Source: a virus. From it: a stretch of 64,000 bases of DNA. A program made the position numbers and the translations under genes. The notes beneath the pieces were generated by a model. That model was not told where the DNA came from and did no database searches. It worked only from the letters and a program-made list of their open reading frames with translations. The DNA lies in IMG/VR virus record IMGVR_UViG_3300042691_027855, positions 1-64,000 of that record; one strand, given 5' to 3'. Below are positions 47,005 to 53,797 of the stretch, piece by piece (position 1 is the stretch's first letter; each line of letters begins with the position of its first letter).

Positions 47005-47877
47005 TCAGAACTTAAAGCCCGCGCCAACTACGCCTACGGGAGCGTAAGCAGTGCCGTTCACACCAGATCCCTTGGTCGGAAACTTGATGTCAGCGAACAG
47101 GACGAAGCTATCACTCACACGACCTTCGATACCAGCCACGAATACGGCCTGGCTGCTTTGACCAACGGTCGACTGGAAGTTGGAACCGGTACCATTTACC
47201 AGCGGGAACTGACCACCACCACCGAAGTAGAGGTTGGCTTTGCTCACCTTGCTACCGTCAGCTAGAGTTGCCGAGGCAATCGACTTGTCGTAGGTGGCCA
47301 GGATACCAGCGCCAGCGCCGATTTGACCGGCAGGGGAACCTGCGAAGTTGAAGTAGGGGCGAGCCGAGATTTCGCCGCCGAGGGCGTTAGCCATGGGGAA
47401 ACGACCCTGAATAGTGGCACCGCCAATCGTGCGGTTTTTGGTATAACCGTTGCCATCGACGCCTTGACGGGTCAGGGTCAAACCAGCGCCAAGATAGGAG
47501 CCAACATTCTTGGCTTTGCGCTCAGCTTTCAGTTCGATGGCGGCAACTCGGGCTTGAGTACCGTTCCACTTAGCAGCTTGCTCTTTCAGAGCAGCAGCGA
47601 GTTGAGCATCTTTGGCATCTTGGAAATCGCTAATGCGATCCACGCAAGAGTTCACCAGGGCAGCCAGTTCAGCACGAGAAGCGGGTTGACCAGCCTTGAA
47701 GGTGCCGTTAGGGTAACCGGCAACGCAACCGTAGCGAGAAACCAGATTGCTAATTGCCTGGTAGCTCCACTCAGTTGGCTGCACATCTTTCAGTTGCGAC
47801 ACGGAGGTCACTTGGGCTGAAGCGGGAACCGCAAGGGAGACGGTAGCGACGCTAGCAGCAAGGATAGTTTTAAGCAT
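47005..47877 (-). CDS. SLH-domain porin-like outer-membrane protein, cyanobacterial type (290 aa)
   Basis: Signal peptide (KTILAASVATVSLAVPASAQ), then an SLH domain (SQLKDVQPTEWSYQAISNLVSRYG..GYPNGTFKAGQPASRAELAAL) with a short coiled coil (LAAALKEQAAKWNG...VAAIELKAERK). The C-terminal half is a beta-barrel-like region ending in GVVGAGFKF, with the terminal Phe of outer-membrane proteins. Cyanobacterial SLH porins anchor to peptidoglycan; they are usually longer (about 500 aa), so this is a compact version. Probably taken from a host; it could mask receptors or change uptake. Confidence 0.85.
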   Translation of the reverse strand: MLKTILAASVATVSLAVPASAQVTSVSQLKDVQPTEWSYQAISNLVSRYGCVAGYPNGTFKAGQPASRAELAALVNSCVDRISDFQDAKDAQLAAALKEQAAKWNGTQARVAAIELKAERKAKNVGSYLGAGLTLTRQGVDGNGYTKNRTIGGATIQGRFPMANALGGEISARPYFNFAGSPAGQIGAGAGILATYDKSIASATLADGSKVSKANLYFGGGGQFPLVNGTGSNFQSTVGQSSQAVFVAGIEGRVSDSFVLFADIKFPTKGSGVNGTAYAPVGVVGAGFKF

Positions 47878-47925
47878 TCTTTATTCAGAACCTGTACAGA
47901 TTGCCCGATTAGAGTATTCGGGCGA

Positions 47926-47997
47926 AGCGAACGATCGGACTTGAACCGACGACATCTAACTTGGAAGGATAGCGTTCTACCACTGAACTACGTTCGC
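47926..47997 (-). tRNA. tRNA-Gly(UCC)
   Basis: GCGAACG/CGTTCGC acceptor; loop CTTCCAA; T loop TTCAAGT. Confidence 0.92.
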
Positions 47998-48001
47998 AAG
48001 G

Positions 48002-48074
48002 AGCCCCAAGTCAGATTCGAACTGACGACCGCTCGCTTACAAGGCGAGTGCTCTGGCCACTGAGCTACAAGGGC
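48002..48074 (-). tRNA. tRNA-Thr(UGU)
   Basis: Anticodon arm CTCGC-CTTGTAA-GCGAG, T loop TTCGAAT; acceptor stem has one mismatch. Confidence 0.9.
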
Positions 48075-48077
48075 GGA

Positions 48078-48098
48078 AGAAAAGGTGCTTTCGCACCT
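48078..48098 (-). terminator. Terminator after the RlpA-like gene
   Basis: AGGTGC-GAAA-GCACCT followed by TTTTC on the minus strand. Confidence 0.7.
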
Positions 48099-48126
48099 AG
48101 CATAGTCACAAGCGAAGTTCGTAAAC

Positions 48127-48495
48127 TTAGGCTCGCGAGTAACACACGTTAATGTGGCCACGGCCAGGATTTGCCAGCGCCTGGAAAGCAGCGTAGGAGA
48201 GATCAAGGTCTCGCCCAGCCACGAATGGGCCACGATCGTTGATTCGCACGACGACCGAACGGCCCCCGTGAGTTACTCGAAGTCGGGTTCCGAACGGAAG
48301 ATTACGGTGTGCCGCTGTCAAGGCATAGGTGTTAAACCGTTCTCCGCTCGCTGTAGTTTGACCGTGATAGCCGTCACCTACCCCGTAATAGCTGGCGCCA
48401 GAGCATGACGAAGCTAGAGAAGGCGACGGAGCCAGGAAAGTCATTCCGGCAACGGCGGCCAAACCAAACAAACCCTTCAGTTTCGAAACAAGCAT
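48127..48495 (-). CDS. RlpA-like double-psi beta-barrel protein (122 aa)
   Basis: Signal peptide ([24 protein letters not shown]) then the DPBB core: [37 protein letters not shown] and [19 protein letters not shown]. RlpA proteins are lytic transglycosylases acting on septal peptidoglycan; here it may act in the periplasm as a lysis or wall-remodelling factor. Host-derived appearance. Sits within the tRNA array with its own promoter and terminator. Confidence 0.85.
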   Translation of the reverse strand: MLVSKLKGLFGLAAVAGMTFLAPSPSLASSCSGASYYGVGDGYHGQTTASGERFNTYALTAAHRNLPFGTRLRVTHGGRSVVVRINDRGPFVAGRDLDLSYAAFQALANPGRGHINVCYSRA

Positions 48496-48667
48496 TTAAT
48501 TAGATAGAAATCAACATCCACCTCGCAAAGTGTGGGTCCGTGTTTCAACGGCACTTGTGGGTGGCTCTAGGAGTTTAAGGAATGACTGCATTCCCGAGTT
48601 GCTCCCCGCAGTGTATCGTGGGGCCGACCTCATAAATCGGTGTTAAAAGCAACGCCGCTATTATAAC
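48496..48667 (-). ncRNA. Structured 5' leader of the RlpA-like gene (unassigned)
   Basis: TATAAT (48659-48664) starts a roughly 160-nt leader with hairpins, for example GGAATG-CAGT-CATTCC, CCGT-TGAAAC-ACGG and a CCCC..GGGG stem. It is long for this compact genome and could be a regulatory RNA or just structured; no known class recognised. Confidence 0.35.
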
Positions 48668-48693
48668 GGAAAAAGGGAGGCGTAAACCTCCCC
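48668..48693 (-). terminator. Strong rho-independent terminator of the main tRNA array
   Basis: GGGGAGG-TTTACG-CCTCCC then TTTTT, immediately upstream of the RlpA promoter. Confidence 0.85.
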
Positions 48694-48894
48694 GTGCGCT
48701 CAGAGTGCGTTGCTCAAACGGCAACAGCAGTCCTGCGGAATGAAACGATGTTGTTGAGATTTATTCTCACTTCACCCTGCACGGTCGATAACCAGTTTAC
48801 CCCCGTAAAATGGAGGTAAGGCGATTCGAACGCCTGTGTCGCACAGAGCGCCCCAGTTTATAGTCTTGTGAGAGGACTTTGCCCCGAAGGACAA
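48694..48894 (-). other. tRNA relic and spacer
   Basis: 48812-48837 keeps only a T arm (AGGCG-TTCGAAT-CGCCT) and a 3' acceptor half TACCTCCA with no matching 5' half, so this is a tRNA fragment. The rest of the spacer contains a UUCG hairpin (48883-48895); nothing else recognised. Confidence 0.5.
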
Positions 48895-48966
48895 TGGGCG
48901 ATACTGGACTTGAACCAGTGACTTCTTCCGTGTCAAGGAAGTACTCTACCGCTGAGTTAATCGCCC
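48895..48966 (-). tRNA. tRNA-Val(GAC)
   Basis: GGGCGAT/ATCGCCC acceptor; loop TTGACAC; T loop TTCAAGT. Confidence 0.9.
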
Positions 48967-48969
48967 TGG

Positions 48970-49058
48970 CGGAAGGGGAGGGATTTGAACCCTCGGAGCC
49001 GGTTTCCCGACTCGGCAGTTTAGCAAACTGCTGCCTTAAACCACTCGGCCACCCTTCC
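48970..49058 (-). tRNA. tRNA-Ser(GCU)
   Basis: Anticodon arm CAGTTTGCTAAACTG, long variable arm. Confidence 0.92.
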
Positions 49059-49078
49059 AAATTTGCTCTCGCGAGCAA

Positions 49079-49152
49079 CGCCTCCTGTAGGATTCGAACC
49101 CACAACCCTCTGATCCGAAGTCAGATGCTCTAGTCCGTTGAGCTAAGAAGGC
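49079..49152 (-). tRNA. tRNA-Arg(UCG)
   Basis: TCTGA-CTTCGGA-TCAGA; T loop TTCGAAT. Confidence 0.92.
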
Positions 49153-49156
49153 AAAG

Positions 49157-49228
49157 TAAGAGATGGTGGATTTGAACCACCGACAACAGGGGTATGAGTC
49201 CTGCGCTCTACCACTGAGCTAATCTCTC
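49157..49228 (-). tRNA. tRNA with CAU anticodon, probably elongator Met
   Basis: Loop CTCATAC; one poor pair in the anticodon stem; no initiator features. Could also be Ile2. Confidence 0.78.
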
Positions 49229-49246
49229 AAATTCCCTTTCGGGAAA

Positions 49247-49327
49247 TGCCCCCAGTCGGACTTGAACCGACAAACCTTTCGGCGGCTGATTTTGAATCAG
49301 CTGTGTTTACCATTTCACCACAAGGGC
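49247..49327 (-). tRNA. tRNA-Leu(CAA)
   Basis: GCTGATTCAAAATCAGC anticodon arm; variable arm present. Confidence 0.9.
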
Positions 49328-49331
49328 AAGG

Positions 49332-49403
49332 CACCCTCGGCAGGATTTGAACCTGCGGCTAACCGCTTAGAAGGCGGATGCTCTTCCACTGAGCTACGAG
49401 GGC
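49332..49403 (-). tRNA. tRNA-Arg(UCU)
   Basis: CCGC-CTTCTAA-GCGG; T arm GCAGG-TTCAAAT-CCTGC. Confidence 0.92.
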
Positions 49404-49406
49404 AAA

Positions 49407-49480
49407 CGCTCTCTGTAGGATTCGAACCTACGACCTTCTGATCCGTAGTCAGACGCTCTAATCCGCTGAGCTAAGAGAGC
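49407..49480 (-). tRNA. tRNA-Arg(ACG)
   Basis: TCTGA-CTACGGA-TCAGA; nearly same anticodon stem as tRNA-Arg(UCG), so probably related by duplication. Confidence 0.92.
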
Positions 49481-49484
49481 ATGG

Positions 49485-49555
49485 CACCGAAACAAGGGCT
49501 TGAACCTTGGATAACAGTTTTGGAGACTGTCGTGTTACCACTACACTATTTCGGC
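49485..49555 (-). tRNA. tRNA-Trp(CCA)
   Basis: ACAGTCTCCAAAACTGT anticodon arm. Confidence 0.92.
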
Positions 49556-49575
49556 AAAGTTGCCCGTCAGGGCAA

Positions 49576-49649
49576 TGTCCGTGAGAGGACTCGAACCTCC
49601 AACAACTACCACCTCAAAGTAGCGCGTCTGCCAATTGCGCCACACGGAC
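49576..49649 (-). tRNA. tRNA-Leu(GAG), short variable loop
   Basis: CTACT-TTGAGGT-GGTAG with anticodon GAG and a Leu-like D arm, but only a 5-nt variable loop instead of the usual Leu long arm. Confidence 0.8.
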
Positions 49650-49655
49650 ATTGGT

Positions 49656-49725
49656 TCTGGAGCTAGGACTCGAACCCAGGAATGGCGGGACCAAAACCCG
49701 CTGCCTTACCACTTGGCTACTCCAG
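49656..49725 (-). tRNA. tRNA-Gln(UUG)
   Basis: CGGGTTTTGGTCCCG anticodon arm; T loop TTCGAGT. Confidence 0.92.
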
Positions 49726-49745
49726 ATTACTTGGCACGAGGCCAA

Positions 49746-49817
49746 AGTTTCGGGTCGGAATCGAACCGACGCATGAAGATTTTGCAGACCTTCGCCTTAC
49801 CACTTGGCTACCGAAAC
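49746..49817 (-). tRNA. tRNA-Cys(GCA)
   Basis: GAAGGTCTGCAAAATCTTC contains the anticodon loop CTGCAAA. Confidence 0.92.
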
Positions 49818-49819
49818 GG

Positions 49820-49892
49820 GGTGGTCGATGAGATTTGAACTCACATGAACCAGATCCACAATCTGGCGCATTAACCATTATGCTACGACCAC
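49820..49892 (-). tRNA. tRNA-His(GUG)
   Basis: CCAGATTGTGGATCTGG; GTGGTCG/CGACCAC acceptor. Confidence 0.92.
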
Positions 49893-49894
49893 AG

Positions 49895-49979
49895 CGGAGA
49901 GGGTGGGATTCGAACCCACGGAGGCTTTCACCTCGCTAGTTTTCAAGACTAGAGCCATCAACCACTCGACCACCTCTCC
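49895..49979 (-). tRNA. tRNA-Ser(UGA)
   Basis: CTAGTCTTGAAAACTAG, long variable arm. Confidence 0.92.
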
Positions 49980-49983
49980 AAGG

Positions 49984-50055
49984 AGCGGATGAAGGGATTT
50001 GAACCCTCGACTTTCTCCTTGGCAAGGAGATGCTCTACCGCTGAGCTACATCCGC
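49984..50055 (-). tRNA. tRNA-Gly(GCC)
   Basis: TCTCCTTGCCAAGGAGA; GCGGATG acceptor. Confidence 0.92.
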
Positions 50056-50075
50056 GAACGTTCCCGAAGGAACGA

Positions 50076-50148
50076 TGGAGAATAGGAGACTCGAACTCCT
50101 GACATCCTGCTTGCAAAGCAGGCGCTCTACCAACTGAGCTAATTCCCC
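50076..50148 (-). tRNA. tRNA-Ala(UGC)
   Basis: CCTGCTTTGCAAGCAGG; T loop TTCGAGT. Confidence 0.92.
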
Positions 50149-50287
50149 AAGCAGGGCGAGAGTGTTCACCTACGATCACCTTAACAGTGCGTCTACGGTG
50201 TGACTTAGGGGACTCTTCATTTAATGCAACATTCCTCGTTGCACCCTCTTTGGCCTCCTTCCTGGCTATCTGCCAGACGAGTACCAA
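50149..50287 (-). other. tRNA spacer, unassigned
   Basis: 139 bp without tRNA structure. It is open on the minus strand (MALVLVWQIARKEAKEG...) but that frame runs into tRNA-Ala, so a protein is unlikely. Possible small RNA. Confidence 0.3.
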
Positions 50288-50359
50288 AGCCATCACTGAG
50301 GTTTGAACTCAGGACCTCCATCTTACCAAGATGGCGCACTACCACTGTGCTATGACGGC
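50288..50359 (-). tRNA. tRNA-Thr(GGU)
   Basis: CCATCTTGGTAAGATGG anticodon arm; GCCGTCA/TGATGGC acceptor. Confidence 0.9.
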
Positions 50360-50364
50360 GAAAG

Positions 50365-50446
50365 TGGGAAAGACTGGATTTGAACCAGTGAAGGCAGAGC
50401 CAAAGGTTTTACAGACCTCCTCCTTTAACCACTCGGACACTTTCCC
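50365..50446 (-). tRNA. tRNA-Tyr(GUA)
   Basis: AGGTCTGTAAAACCT anticodon arm, long variable arm, GGGAAAG acceptor. Confidence 0.92.
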
Positions 50447-50701
50447 AAAATCCCCTTGCGGGGGGATTTGACGGTCTCTGCAGAGTAGATTGTCAGTTCA
50501 ACACCTTCAATCACCGTCGTTTGCCCAGTTACCAGCTGGGCGGTGTAGCATTCAGTAACCCGGAAATGCCAGAGGGGACCACTCGTATCAGGTCATTAGC
50601 CTCCCTTATGCCTCAGGAGTTTGGCGCACGGCATAACTCTCCGTACCGGAGTTGCACTTTTTGGTCAAGGTAGCAAATATCTCCTTGTTGCCCGAAGGCA
50701 A
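50447..50701 (-). other. tRNA spacer, unassigned
   Basis: 255 bp with a strong hairpin (AAATCCCC-CCGCAA-GGGGATTT) next to tRNA-Tyr and a TTGCC-TTCG-GGCAA hairpin at the other end. An SD-like AAGGAGATAT precedes a 20-codon frame starting TTG (MTKKCNSGTESYAV...). Not convincing as a gene. Confidence 0.3.
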
Positions 50702-50775
<74 letters not shown>

Positions 50776-51491
50776 TGATGGCCCCATTTAACACGTGAAA
50801 CGCTTCAAGAACGCACAGAGGTGGGGGCTCGTGGCTTCCAGCAGGGCTCGCATATTGGCCGGTAAGAGTGTTTCATCCAGCAGCACCAACGGCAAGACAG
50901 CCCTCAAGAAAGCACCACACATTAACGACTGTATGAGTGGCCGTGTCGGGAACTTAACGACGTATTCCATACGACTCCGGTGTCTAGAACGGAGGGTGCT
51001 TCGTTCTCCCTAGGGCGATCAAAGAACGCGGGACGGTGATTGCAGACCGCAGCCCGATGCTATGCCCGGACATTTCCGGACCACGCAGAGCGGGAACGAG
51101 GCAGGTGTCTCTACGTTGTACGTTCCACAAGTGTCACCAACTCTGTCGTACGTTCCACAAGTGTCACCGACAGTTCAACTCCTTTTACTTTCCTTACCTC
51201 GGCAGGGTGCCGCTACCTCCCTTGTTGCGGCGTGTGTGTACGTTTCGTACATCTGGGTACGTTACTAGACCCAGGATACTGCTTACTGTACCCGCATCAA
51301 GTCGTGAGTGTCGTTAACGCTTGAGCATGGAATGGGAGTTCACCCATTCATAACCTATTTGGGAGCCTGAACTATGACTCTTACAGACCGTTTGGCATTT
51401 TTCTCGCTCCCAGACTACGCAAACTGCCAAATGGCATCCGGGCACAAGCCTACTCCCCCCTCGTCTAGTAGGCATCGCATGGACGAGGGAA
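50776..51491 (-). other. Long spacer in the tRNA array (716 bp), unassigned
   Basis: No tRNA. Contains a 60-aa minus-strand frame (50788-50970, MEYVVKFPTRPLIQSL...) with GGAG upstream, two copies of a 21-bp repeat (51118-51138 and 51148-51168, 30-bp period), and a perfect 7-bp hairpin GAATGGG-TGAACT-CCCATTC near 51330-51350. Could hold small RNAs. Confidence 0.35.
51118..51168. repeat. Direct repeat, 21 bp twice, 30-bp period
   Basis: GTACGTTCCACAAGTGTCACC occurs twice, 30 bp (ten codons) apart, in the spacer. Confidence 0.8.
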
Positions 51492-51563
51492 CTGGCCCGG
51501 CAGGGATCGAACCTGCGACAACTTGATTAACAGTCAAGCGTTCTACCGCTGAACTACAGGCCA
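51492..51563 (-). tRNA. tRNA-Asn(GUU)
   Basis: CTTGACTGTTAATCAAG; TGGCCTG/CGGGCCA acceptor. Confidence 0.92.
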
Positions 51564-51567
51564 TTGG

Positions 51568-51641
51568 TGGCGGAGGCAGGATTCGAACCTGCGACCTCCA
51601 GGTTATGAGCCTGGCGAGCTACCGGACTGCTCTACTCCACG
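51568..51641 (-). tRNA. Initiator tRNA-fMet(CAU)
   Basis: CAU anticodon (CCAGGCTCATAACCTGG), initiator-like D arm (GAGCAGTCCGGTAGCTC), unpaired C1 with C72, and the encoded ACCA end. The 1-72 mismatch is the hallmark needed for formylation and initiation. Confidence 0.88.
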
Positions 51642-51751
51642 ATGAAGCCCCTGGTAGAAGTAACCGTTGCCAGCTGGACGCACTTACTCCTGATTTTTAC
51701 AACGTTAAAGACCCCAGAGGTAGCGGCCTGCGGTTGTGCCCCGAAGGGCAA
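51642..51751 (-). other. tRNA spacer, unassigned
   Basis: 110 bp; contains a TGCCC-TTCG-GGGCA hairpin at its upstream end (51735-51748). Nothing else recognised. Confidence 0.3.
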
Positions 51752-51825
51752 TGGGAACTGACGGATTTGAACCATCGACACCACGGGCTTCAACCGTGTG
51801 CTCTACCAATCTGAGCTAAGTCCCC
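51752..51825 (-). tRNA. tRNA-Phe(GAA)
   Basis: CACGG-TTGAAGC-CCGTG; T loop TTCAAAT. Confidence 0.92.
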
Positions 51826-51829
51826 GAGG

Positions 51830-51901
51830 TGGAACCGACAAGACTTGAACTTGTGACCGCTCGGTTATCAGCCGAGTGCTCTACCACTGAGCTACGGTTC
51901 C
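51830..51901 (-). tRNA. tRNA-Ile(GAU)
   Basis: CTCGGCTGATAACCGAG; GGAACCG/CGGTTCC acceptor. Confidence 0.92.
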
Positions 51902-51932
51902 GTAGGTTAACTCCCTCCCTGGGAGTTACCAA

Positions 51933-52004
51933 CGACCCTAACGGGATTTGAACCCGTGATACCACCGTGACAAGGTAGCGTGATCACCACTTCACTATAG
52001 GGTC
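51933..52004 (-). tRNA. tRNA-Asp(GUC)
   Basis: CTACC-TTGTCAC-GGTGG; T loop TTCAAAT. Confidence 0.92.
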
Positions 52005-52026
52005 AAGACGAGGTTTGTAACCTCTA

Positions 52027-52098
52027 TGGGTCGTCTGAGATTCGAACTCAGGGCCAATCGGTTAAAAGCCGAGTGCTCTACCGCTGAGCTAACGACCC
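52027..52098 (-). tRNA. tRNA-Lys(UUU)
   Basis: CTCGGCTTTTAACCGAT; one imperfect pair at the stem end. Confidence 0.9.
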
Positions 52099-52390
52099 GT
52101 GGACTCTTGGCTGGGGCGATGCGTCCGTCATTAACCAGCTGTTCACTGATTACCAAGAGGCGGGCGTCCCTAGTCCCCGCGATTTGCCAGAACTGATGAA
52201 GTGACCGTCCGACCGAAGTCATTACCCACCTCTCATTGAGGCGGGCGTCCCTAGTCCCCGCAATTTGACAGAACTGATGAAGTGACCGTCCGACCGAAGT
52301 CATTACCCACTTCCCGTTTCGAGTGCGTTTTAGCTCTTAAACTACGCTACTGAAGTAGCGGTGGGTCTGACACCACACGTTTCACTCTAA
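52099..52390 (-). other. tRNA spacer with tandem repeat
   Basis: 292 bp without tRNA. Contains the 81-bp tandem duplication listed separately; the rest is unassigned. Confidence 0.4.
52157..52314. repeat. 81-bp tandem duplication
   Basis: Two nearly identical copies, with GAGGCGGGCG at 52157 and again at 52238. Each has a GCGGG..CCCGC and an AGTGAC..GTCATT hairpin. In one minus-strand frame the unit is 27 codons without stop (MTSVGRSLHQF.QIAGTRDARL). Confidence 0.8.
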
Positions 52391-52462
52391 TAGTCCCAAC
52401 GGGGTTCGAACCCGTGCTACAACCTTGAAAGGGTTGTGACCTAACCGCTAGTCGATAGGACC
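52391..52462 (-). tRNA. tRNA-Glu(UUC)
   Basis: CAACC-CTTTCAA-GGTTG; T arm ACGGG-TTCGAAC-CCCGT. First tRNA of the array. Confidence 0.92.
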
Positions 52463-52679
52463 ATTAAACTTGAAAGGCTGGACTAGACAACGCCGAAGCG
52501 GGGCCGCATTTAATCCCAGTCGTATGGAACCTTTCTAACTTAAAATACCTTTGGCTCAGTTCATGCCGTGCGATTTACCCTGGACCGCATATCCAGGCAC
52601 CAAAGGTTTTTTGGTAATTTCTATTGAGTTTTCAAGTTTCGTGTGACCTTGGAGAAGAACCTCTTTCAACCACCCTTTT
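52463..52679 (-). other. Leader between promoters and first tRNA
   Basis: 217 bp. Contains a closed multi-helix structure at 52547-52607 (listed separately). Nothing else recognised. Confidence 0.35.
52547..52607 (-). ncRNA. Possible small structured RNA element
   Basis: Outer helix ACCTTTGG/CCAAAGGT encloses CCTGGA-TATGCGG-TCCAGG plus about 25 nt, followed by ATTTT. A domain with an outer closing stem looks like a riboswitch or attenuator; it matches no class I can name. Confidence 0.35.
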
Positions 52680-52746
52680 ATCATAGCGCCTTTTGCGCCA
52701 GAAGTAAAGGGGTGGAAACCGCCCAGAGAGGGCGGGAAACCGTCCC
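52680..52746 (-). promoter_or_regulatory. tRNA array promoter P1
   Basis: -35 TTTACT 52703-52708, 17 bp, -10 TATGAT 52680-52685. Cassette core identical over about 60 bp to P2. Confidence 0.8.
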
Positions 52747-52843
52747 AGTGACTGAGGCGTCGGCAGCGCCGACCCGGTCACGCAAGGAGGTGGGTTTTTC
52801 ACTTTTCAAGGTTCGGGGCGAGGCTTTCCTCAACCACCCTTTA

Positions 52844-52910
52844 ACTATAGCGCCTTTTGCGCCAGAAGTAAAGGGGTGGAAACCGCCCAGAGAGGGCGGT
52901 AACCCGGTGG
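52844..52910 (-). promoter_or_regulatory. tRNA array promoter P2
   Basis: -35 TTTACT 52867-52872, 17 bp, -10 TATAGT 52844-52849. A near copy of P1, followed by the shared TTAAAGGGTGGTTG. Confidence 0.8.
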
Positions 52911-52992
52911 TTGTGTCCGGGTCCACACAAGAGAATCCCCGGACCGGTGACCCGCCAGCCGTAAAGCCGACGGAGCACCCAACCACCCTTTA

Positions 52993-53050
52993 ACTATAAC
53001 CCGTTTTGGGGCTCGAGTAAAGGGGGCAAACCGGCTTTTTCAGGCGGTTA
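52993..53050 (-). promoter_or_regulatory. tRNA array promoter P3
   Basis: -35 TTTACT 53016-53021, 17 bp, -10 TATAGT 52993-52998. Upstream half-site GGGCGGTTAACCG contains the stop of the 42-aa gene. Confidence 0.8.
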
Positions 53051-53176
53051 ACCGCCCTTTCGTCGCTCTTGCTCGTAAATATACTGCAGTCCGAGCATTG
53101 GAACAACAATTACACCAAATCCGCAGAGTCCGAGCCAAATGGGACTGTCGGCAAGTGTGCGTACGAGGTGAAGCAT
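53048..53176 (-). CDS. Small membrane protein (42 aa)
   Basis: MLHLVRTLADSPIWLGLCGFG..VVPMLGLQYIYEQERRKGG: one hydrophobic helix, basic end. Its ATG overlaps the stop of the 85-aa gene (TAATG) and GGC GGT TAA is supplied by promoter P3. Confidence 0.62.
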   Translation of the reverse strand: MLHLVRTLADSPIWLGLCGFGVIVVPMLGLQYIYEQERRKGG

Positions 53177-53433
53177 TAGGCTCCCTGAAAGTATTCAAGA
53201 GTTGGCCACTTATCCTCGATCCATGTTATGGTTTTCACGATATCTGCGCGAGCTTTCATCTTTGTGGGTGCGATTCCGTTGTGCATGTGCGTGGAGTATG
53301 GACCGGATCCATCCTCCCAGATAAGACACCAGTGCCACTCTTGTTTTCCTTCGCACCACCACACCTCTGCCGAGCAGTTTCGACTGTCAAGGCGAACGGT
53401 GGTCAAATGTCTGTTTCCAGAACCGGTAATCAC
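53176..53433 (-). CDS. Hypothetical protein (85 aa)
   Basis: Trp/Cys-rich beta region (SAEVWWCEGKQEWHWCLIWED). No family recognised. Short gap before an AbrB-like gene. Confidence 0.65.
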   Translation of the reverse strand: MITGSGNRHLTTVRLDSRNCSAEVWWCEGKQEWHWCLIWEDGSGPYSTHMHNGIAPTKMKARADIVKTITWIEDKWPTLEYFQGA

Positions 53434-53439
53434 AGATCG

Positions 53440-53655
53440 TCAATCCGATACTTCGACTGAAGTAGCAGGTCGAGCTCCGTCTTCAACCTTTCGGAAGACG
53501 ATTTGCTTGTGAACGGCATAAATTTCGAGAGTGTCTCCTTCACCCCAGCCGAGGGCATCAAGGAGCTCGTCAGGAAACGGAAAAACGAGGTTACCTTCGT
53601 CATCTTCTTCAAGGGTGATCGTGAATGAGTCGGGATCTGTGTCAAACCCAGGCAT
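53440..53655 (-). CDS. AbrB/MazE-like DNA-binding protein (71 aa)
   Basis: ITLEEDDEGNLVFPFPDELLDALGWGEGDTLEIYAV is the swapped-hairpin AbrB fold ('lpfPdelL..lGw.eGD.l'). The overlapping frame at 53430-53645 is a shadow. Could regulate phage or host promoters. Confidence 0.78.
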   Translation of the reverse strand: MPGFDTDPDSFTITLEEDDEGNLVFPFPDELLDALGWGEGDTLEIYAVHKQIVFRKVEDGARPATSVEVSD

Positions 53656-53797
53656 TGTTCTCTGAAATGATGATTGTTTTCGTAGGGTTCACAATGAGAA
53701 TGTCGTTTCGCATTGTGTGCATCCTTTCTCGATTTCTCGACGAAGTTGGAAGCTCTTGAAGTAGAAGTTTAGTTCCATCGGAATCAACCTCATACAT
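53642..53797 (-). CDS. Hypothetical protein (51 aa)
   Basis: MYEVDSDGTKLLLQELPTSS..RMHTMRNDILIVNPTKTIII. Overlaps both neighbours by a few nt. Unknown. Confidence 0.58.
   Translation of the reverse strand: MYEVDSDGTKLLLQELPTSSRNRERMHTMRNDILIVNPTKTIIISENNAWV

Noticed and set aside
47323-47820. 165-codon plus-strand frame opposite the SLH porin
   Set aside because: Shadow; the minus-strand product has a signal peptide and an SLH domain.
48812-48894. A complete tRNA at the end of the array
   Set aside because: Only the T arm and the 3' acceptor half can be found; no 5' half pairs with TACCTCC.
49958-50296. 112-codon minus-strand frame across two tRNAs
   Set aside because: It reads through tRNA-Ala, tRNA-Gly and part of tRNA-Ser; no gene would overlap mature tRNAs in this way.
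51118-51168. Short repeats as a CRISPR array
   Set aside because: Only two copies with a 9-bp gap; no regular spacers and no cas genes.
51995-52303. 102-codon minus-strand frame containing the 81-bp repeat
   Set aside because: Its second half is tRNA-Lys sequence. I kept the repeat as a DNA feature but not the protein.
52157-52314. CTGATGA...GAA in the repeat, suggesting hammerhead ribozymes
   Set aside because: The string is on the plus strand (not transcribed here), and the expected stem II pairing between CTGATGA and GAA is missing; an alternative AGTGAC/GTCATT hairpin uses these bases.
53430-53645. Alternative frame over the AbrB-like gene
   Set aside because: The other frame (53440-53655) has a clear AbrB signature; this frame is low-complexity.
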